Shown here piece by piece: positions 59,388 to 64,000 of a stretch of 64,000 bases of DNA (positions within the stretch are counted from its first letter, which is position 1; the number at the start of each line of letters is the position of its first letter). Both the position numbers and the translations under genes were made by a program. Source of the DNA: Oscillospiraceae bacterium (GTDB taxonomy: Bacteria > Bacillota > Clostridia > Lachnospirales > Lachnospiraceae); contig JAETOO010000009.1 of NCBI GenBank assembly GCA_021771715.1, forward strand, positions 59,586-123,585, read 5' to 3'. Under the pieces are notes generated by a model. That model searched no databases, was not told the origin of the DNA, and worked only from the letters and a program-made list of their open reading frames with translations.

Positions 59388-59435
59388 AAAAAAAGAGGAC
59401 TTTTCGTTCGAAAATGGACGAAGGGTTCTCTTTTT
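59388..59435 (+). terminator. terminator copy 2 (shared with 52772-52818)
   Basis: AAAAAAAGAGGACTTTTCGTTCGAAAATGGACGAAGGGTTCTCTTTTT. Confidence 0.8.
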
Positions 59436-59496
59436 GGCATTTCTGGTCCATGATTAATAGAATGTTCTTATATGTGAATACGTCAGATGGAACGAA

Positions 59497-59542
59497 AAGA
59501 GCCGATGGTATAGACTGACTACGGTCAATGCCATCGGCTCTT
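59497..59542 (-). terminator. hairpin downstream of nitroreductase
   Basis: AAGAGCCGATGG / CCATCGGCTCTT arms. Confidence 0.55.
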
Positions 59543-59563
59543 ATGGAGCACTCTTTGAGAATA

Positions 59564-60148
59564 CTATTTTTCAATATAGATTGCTCTGCCTTCTTTTCTT
59601 GGTTTAATCGGCGGATATTTGCCATTGATGTAGCCAAGGCATACGAAAACGATTGGAAGATAATCCTCCAGACCCCATTCCTTCAGAAGCGACTGCATGG
59701 AAGGATCCGCAAAAGTATCCTCCCCTCTGCCTACGATACAGCTGGATACGCCCAGATCATAGGCCTCGAGGATCATATTCTCAGCACAGCAGAAAGCATC
59801 GCCAATGCAGTTTACCAGCCCTTTCCAGGATTTTGGAATGGTTACGATGGCAAGTGCAGGGCAGTGATAGAAACCGCTCTTGATAGACATATCATCAACA
59901 ATGGAAGGCTGATCCGTGCTCACATGGCCGCCTCCGGCGCTGCGCGGCTGAGCATTTGCGTTTACAATGCCGATGCGCTGGATGAGTTCCGGGTCGTCGA
60001 TCATGACTATTTTGGGTCCCTGCAGTCCGCTTCCGCTTGGAGCGAAAAGTCCGGCCTCCTGTATCATGAGCAGCTTTTCCTTTTCAACGCGGGTTGGTAG
60101 GTATTTGCGAATAGCGCGCCTGGTGCGGATTTGTTCCAGTAAAGTCAT
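59564..60148 (-). CDS. nitroreductase family protein
   Basis: MTLLEQIRTRRAIRKYLPTRVEKEKLLMIQEAGLFAPSGSGLQGPKIVMI; AFCCAENMILEAYDLGVSSCIVGR. Confidence 0.92.
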   Translation of the reverse strand: MTLLEQIRTRRAIRKYLPTRVEKEKLLMIQEAGLFAPSGSGLQGPKIVMIDDPELIQRIGIVNANAQPRSAGGGHVSTDQPSIVDDMSIKSGFYHCPALAIVTIPKSWKGLVNCIGDAFCCAENMILEAYDLGVSSCIVGRGEDTFADPSMQSLLKEWGLEDYLPIVFVCLGYINGKYPPIKPRKEGRAIYIEK

Positions 60149-60176
60149 AGTAGTACCTCCTGTCTCAAAGATTTTA

Positions 60177-60254
60177 TTTATTTTACATCTGTTTAAGAAC
60201 AGATACCATTCTAAAAACTCACTTTTTTATTCGAAAATCAATCAATTCCGACTA
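60177..60254 (-). promoter_or_regulatory. bipartite promoter element, copy B (drives nitroreductase)
   Basis: Minus strand AGTCGGAATTGATTGATT...AAAAAAGTGAGTTTTTAGAATGGTATCTGTTCTTAAACAGATGTAAAATAAA. Confidence 0.7.
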
Positions 60255-60296
60255 TTATTTTTCAGATAAGCCACTTCCGCCCGGGAAAAAGTAAAA

Positions 60297-60376
60297 GGTC
60301 GGAATTGGTTAGTTGCAGGAATAAAAAAGTGAGTTTTAAAAATAGCGCCGATCTCTTTCATGAAGTATGATAAATA
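60297..60376 (+). promoter_or_regulatory. bipartite promoter element, copy C (drives GH3-pgmB)
   Basis: GGTCGGAATTGGTTAGTTGCAGGAATAAAAAAGTGAGTTTTAAAAATAG...TATGATAAATAC; same spacing as copy A; palindrome not conserved. Confidence 0.65.
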
Positions 60377-60471
60377 CCACATAAGATTGCGCCTGATCAG
60401 TTCCGGAGCAGATCAGGAGGTCACTTACAACACGGTATGATAGTGCAATATAAAATGATAGGAGTAGAGAT

Positions 60472-62169
60472 ATGGTTGATTTAAAAGCATCTCCGTTTCA
60501 TTTGTCAGAGGAAGACATTGTATGGGTAAAGGATACGATTGAGCATATGACGATTGAGGAGAAGATTGGGCAGTTGTTCTGTGTGCTTGGCACGTATCTG
60601 GATATTAGTGAACTTGTACAGAAAAATTTGGGCGGTGTCATGTATCAGCCGGGACCGGCATTGGAAATTCGTAAAAAGTATGCTGAGTTACAGTCCAGGA
60701 CAAAGGTACCGATGCTGCTGGCGGCCAATACGGAATATGGCGGGATTGGTGTCACCACGGATGGCACTCCGTTTGCGAAACCGATGCTGGTGGGGGCAAC
60801 CGATGAGGAAGAGATGGCCTACAGGTTAGGCTACGTTGCGTGCAAAGAGACCGCAGCGATTGGCGGCAACTGGTCTTTTGCACCTGTGACAGATATCGAC
60901 AGTAATTTTCGTAATCCGATTGTCAATGTACGTTCTTTCGGAAATAATCCGGATAAGGTGCTGGGAATGTGCAGGCAGTTTGTAAAGGCAGCGAAGGACG
61001 TGGGAATTGCTGCCGCAATCAAGCATTTTCCGGGCGATGGGGTGGATGACCGTGACCAGCATCTGCACTTGACGGTGAACAGCCTGTCAGCGGATGACTG
61101 GATGAATACATACGGGAGGAATTACCGGACACTGATTGAGGATGGGGCCCAGACTGTCATGGTCGGACATATTGCACAGCCGGAGTGGGTGAAGAAAATC
61201 AATCCTGAGGCCGATGAGCGGACCGCATATATGCCGGCAACACTCTCGGAAGAACTCTTAAAGGGGCTGCTTCGGGAACGGCTTGGATTCAACGGCCTGA
61301 TTGTCAGCGATGCGACTACCATGCTGGGGTTCGCCACTGCGATGAAGCGGAAAGAGGCGATTCCTGCCTGCATTATGCGCGGGCTGGATATGATTCTGTT
61401 TAACGAGAATTTTGAGGAAGATTACGCTTATATGCTGGAAGCCTATCAAAATGGAATTCTCACAGAGGAACGACTGGAAGAAGCGTTGGAGCGGATTCTG
61501 GGCTTAAAAGCCTCTTTGAGGCTGCATGAGAAAAAGAAAAACGGCACCTTGATTCCTGACGAAAGTGAATTGAAGACACTCCGATGTGCGGAGCATCTGA
61601 AATGGGCCGAGGAATGTGCGGACAGAGGGATCACTCTTGTGAAGGACACGGCGGGAATCCTGCCGCTGAAACCGGAAAAGTACCGTCGGATTGCGCTTCT
61701 CTCTATGGAGAGTGAGGGACGTGCCGGAGATACCGGGGGCTGTGCGAAGGCATTGAAGCAGTTGCTGGAAGCGGAAGGATTTCTCGTGTATGAACCGACA
61801 GGAAAAGAGCTGGATATGTTATGGTCTCCAAATCCGCCGAGCATTGCAGAAATTCAGGGAAAATATGATTTGTTCCTGTATTGCTTTAATCTGCAGGCCG
61901 TGTCGAACCAGACAACGGTGCGGTTAAACTGGAAGGCATATGAGAACTGCAATATGCCGTGGATGAATGAGGAGATCCCGACGATGGCAGTAAGCTTTGC
62001 CAATCCGTATCATTTGTATGATGCCCCTGAGATGCACACCTATATCAATGCATATTCACAGAATGAGTATACGCTGCGAAGTGTTGTAGAGAAACTGGTA
62101 GGAAGAAGCGAGTTTAAAGGGATTAGTCCGGTCGATCCATTCTGCGGACTTCCGGAAGCGAGATTTTAA
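60472..62169 (+). CDS. glycoside hydrolase family 3, NagZ-like (Asp-x-His dyad)
   Basis: IKHFPGDGVDDRDQHLHLTVN (NagZ-type KHFPGxG...DxH), GFNGLIVSDATTMLGF. Confidence 0.87.
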   Translation: MVDLKASPFHLSEEDIVWVKDTIEHMTIEEKIGQLFCVLGTYLDISELVQKNLGGVMYQPGPALEIRKKYAELQSRTKVPMLLAANTEYGGIGVTTDGTPFAKPMLVGATDEEEMAYRLGYVACKETAAIGGNWSFAPVTDIDSNFRNPIVNVRSFGNNPDKVLGMCRQFVKAAKDVGIAAAIKHFPGDGVDDRDQHLHLTVNSLSADDWMNTYGRNYRTLIEDGAQTVMVGHIAQPEWVKKINPEADERTAYMPATLSEELLKGLLRERLGFNGLIVSDATTMLGFATAMKRKEAIPACIMRGLDMILFNENFEEDYAYMLEAYQNGILTEERLEEALERILGLKASLRLHEKKKNGTLIPDESELKTLRCAEHLKWAEECADRGITLVKDTAGILPLKPEKYRRIALLSMESEGRAGDTGGCAKALKQLLEAEGFLVYEPTGKELDMLWSPNPPSIAEIQGKYDLFLYCFNLQAVSNQTTVRLNWKAYENCNMPWMNEEIPTMAVSFANPYHLYDAPEMHTYINAYSQNEYTLRSVVEKLVGRSEFKGISPVDPFCGLPEARF

Positions 62170-62193
62170 AAAACAGACAGGAGACTGGATATC

Positions 62194-62829
62194 ATGAGGT
62201 TTACAGGAGTTATTTTTGATTTGGATGGAGTGATCTGCTTTACGGATCAGTATCATTATCGCGCATGGAAACAGATGGCAGACCGGATCGGGGTTTATTT
62301 TGATGAGGAGATTAATAACAGACTCAGAGGGGTAAGCCGGATGGCCAGTCTGGATATCATTTTAGAGAGGAGCGCGAAGCAGTACAGCGCAGCTGAGAAA
62401 GAAGCCCTGGCAGAGCAGAAGAATGACATCTACAGAGAACTTTTATTGCAGATGTCACCGAAGGATCTGTCCGCCGAGGTAAAGAACACCCTGGAGGAAT
62501 TGCGGAACCGTGGAGTCCGGCTGGCGATTGGGTCTTCCAGTAAGAATACCAAAACCATTTTAAAGCAGATCGGGCTGGAAGATTTTTTTGATGCGGTCAG
62601 TGACGGTACGAACATCACCCATTCGAAACCGCATCCGGAAGTATTTCTGAAGGCAGCGGATATGCTGCATTTACAGCCGTCAGAATGTATGGTAGTTGAA
62701 GATGCCCTGGCCGGAATTGATGCAGCTGTGGCAGGCGGATTTGGCAGTGCAGGTATTGGAGAAGCGGCGACTCATGCTCAAGTGACGTTTCCGATACAGA
62801 AGGTTTCGGATATTTTAGCGATTCTTTAG
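62194..62829 (+). CDS. pgmB: beta-phosphoglucomutase (HAD)
   Basis: GVIFDLDGVICFTDQYHYRAWKQMADRIGVYFDEEINNRLRGVSRMASLDIIL; LAIGSSSKNTKTILKQIGL; KPHPEVFLKAADML..VVEDALAGIDAAVAGGF. Confidence 0.94.
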   Translation: MRFTGVIFDLDGVICFTDQYHYRAWKQMADRIGVYFDEEINNRLRGVSRMASLDIILERSAKQYSAAEKEALAEQKNDIYRELLLQMSPKDLSAEVKNTLEELRNRGVRLAIGSSSKNTKTILKQIGLEDFFDAVSDGTNITHSKPHPEVFLKAADMLHLQPSECMVVEDALAGIDAAVAGGFGSAGIGEAATHAQVTFPIQKVSDILAIL

Positions 62830-62898
62830 ATGAAAATGATACTGTCAGGCAGATTGGAGAAATTTTTCAATAGGAATGAGGCAGCAGGAGGAGGAATT

Positions 62899-63957
62899 AT
62901 GACAAGTATATGTTTTCCGGAGTTTTTAACACGGGATCAGATTCACCCGGATCCGCCGGAGGTCACAGAACGCAAGGTAGAGGCCCTTGTGGCGGCGCTG
63001 ACGCTGGACGAAAAGATATCTTTGCTTGGCGGTTCCAGAGAGCCCGAATGTAAGGGAAAGCTTGGGAATGCGGGCTATATGTGGGGTGTGCCGCGTCTCG
63101 GCATTCCTGAGATAGTGATGTATGACGGTCCGGCCGGCATTACCGGCATTGTGGATACGACAGGCCTGCCGCAGCCAAGCCTTCTGGGATGCACCTTTGA
63201 TGATGAGATGGCGTATGCCTTTGGCAAAGTAGCAGCTACAGAGGCTCAGGCGTGTTCCGGCAACTTTGTTCTGGCTCCGCAGGTTGATGTAATCCGGTCT
63301 CCGCATTTTGGGCGCAATAAGGATATGAAGAGTGAGGACAGCTACGTGGCTTCCCGTATGGCCGTGGCTGAAGTCCGGGGCATGCAGGAAAACGGAGCGG
63401 TCGGCACCCTGAAGCATTATGCGGCGGCGAACTTAGCGGGGGAGAGCGCATCCTGCTATCCCCGCGCGGTGGTTGATGAGCAGACGCTGCATGAGGTGTA
63501 CCTGCGCCCCTTCCGGTGGGCCATCCGCAAGGGCGGCGCAGGCTGCATCATGAATGCATATAACTATATCAACGAGGAATATATGTCGGCGAACCGTCAC
63601 CTCAATGAGGATGTGCTTCGCGGCTGGTGGGGATTCCAGGGAGCAATGATGAGCGACTGGGGGTCCGTACACAAATTCACACTCAACAAGGGGATGGATA
63701 TTGAGATGCCGTTCCCGGCCTACAATGACCGAAAGCACATATTCCGTCATTTGCGCAAGGGAGATTACAGCTTTGACGAGATTGATATGTCGGTGAGAAG
63801 GATTCTCCACAGCATGGCAGCAGCAGGGCTGTTGTCGCTGGTGGAGCTGGATGATGACGGCAGGGCAAAGGTGGATGAGAACCACCCGTTTCCCTTAGTT
63901 AAAGATATTGTTGGGTATCTCAAGATGTGTCATTCGATTTTGCCGATAAAGCGGTAG
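62899..63957 (+). pseudogene. glycoside hydrolase family 3 protein, 3'-truncated
   Basis: GH3 N-terminal domain (MYDGPAGITG, GTLKHYAAANLAGE, GAMMSDWGSVHKF) ends shortly after FPLVKD; no C-terminal GH3 domain before the stop. Confidence 0.7.
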
Positions 63958-64000
63958 AAGATTTCCACTTCCTGTTCCCGGCTTCCGTCCTCACTTTTGA
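63930..64000 (-). CDS. possible site-specific (serine) recombinase C-terminus, partial at window edge
   Basis: Minus strand in frame to the edge: KSEDGSREQEVEIFYRFIGKIE*; resembles the C-terminal tail of large serine recombinases (DUF4368-type) of Clostridia. Only 22 residues visible. Confidence 0.4.
   Translation of the reverse strand, partial: KSEDGSREQEVEIFYRFIGKIE

Noticed and set aside
62899-63957. Simple frameshift as the cause of the short GH3
   Set aside because: No alternative frame after 63905 continues a recognisable GH3 sequence in the remaining bases, so truncation/insertion fits better, though only about 95 bp are available.

Overview
The window looks like a Lachnospiraceae-type Clostridia chromosome; this is inferred from gene content and order, with no database search. 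From about 1 to 46,480 it is GC-rich and mostly core: MATE efflux C-terminus, TM-nitroreductase, three tandem tRNA-Gly(GCC), leuB-ilvD-ilvB, serC-serA, glgB with a 13 x 33-bp repeat tail, a His-rich CsoR-like repressor, a YesMN two-component system with a YtfQRT/YjfF-like sugar ABC transporter, tRNA-Thr(CGT), YmaF, and a DUF4358/SGNH/MBOAT/DHHW envelope-acylation-like locus. It continues with thyX-folA, pyrBI, prfC, MoxR-DUF58 and the Asp23-nusB-xseAB-ispA-dxs-tlyA-nadK-argR-recN-spoIVB block. Right after spoIVB, at about 46.48 kb, the composition turns AT-richer and the content becomes accessory: a peptide deformylase-like fragment, a TetR/SDR pair, then a carbohydrate-utilisation locus of about 15 kb (two-component system, two solute-binding proteins, AraC regulator, GH35/42-like enzyme, LplB/YtcP-type permeases, nitroreductase, NagZ-like GH3, beta-phosphoglucomutase, truncated GH3). 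A probable recombinase C-terminus sits at the right edge. The best leads are: (i) a repeated bipartite promoter element in three or four places of the accessory locus; (ii) a NagZ-like GH3 with an Asp-x-His dyad directly coupled to beta-phosphoglucomutase; (iii) a decayed 101-bp duplicate of the pgmB 3' end 14 kb away; (iv) a GH3 gene cut off next to a recombinase-like ORF; (v) the lysine-rich repeat tail on GlgB; (vi) a solute-binding protein whose lipobox Cys appears replaced by Tyr; (vii) nested intergenic minisatellites.
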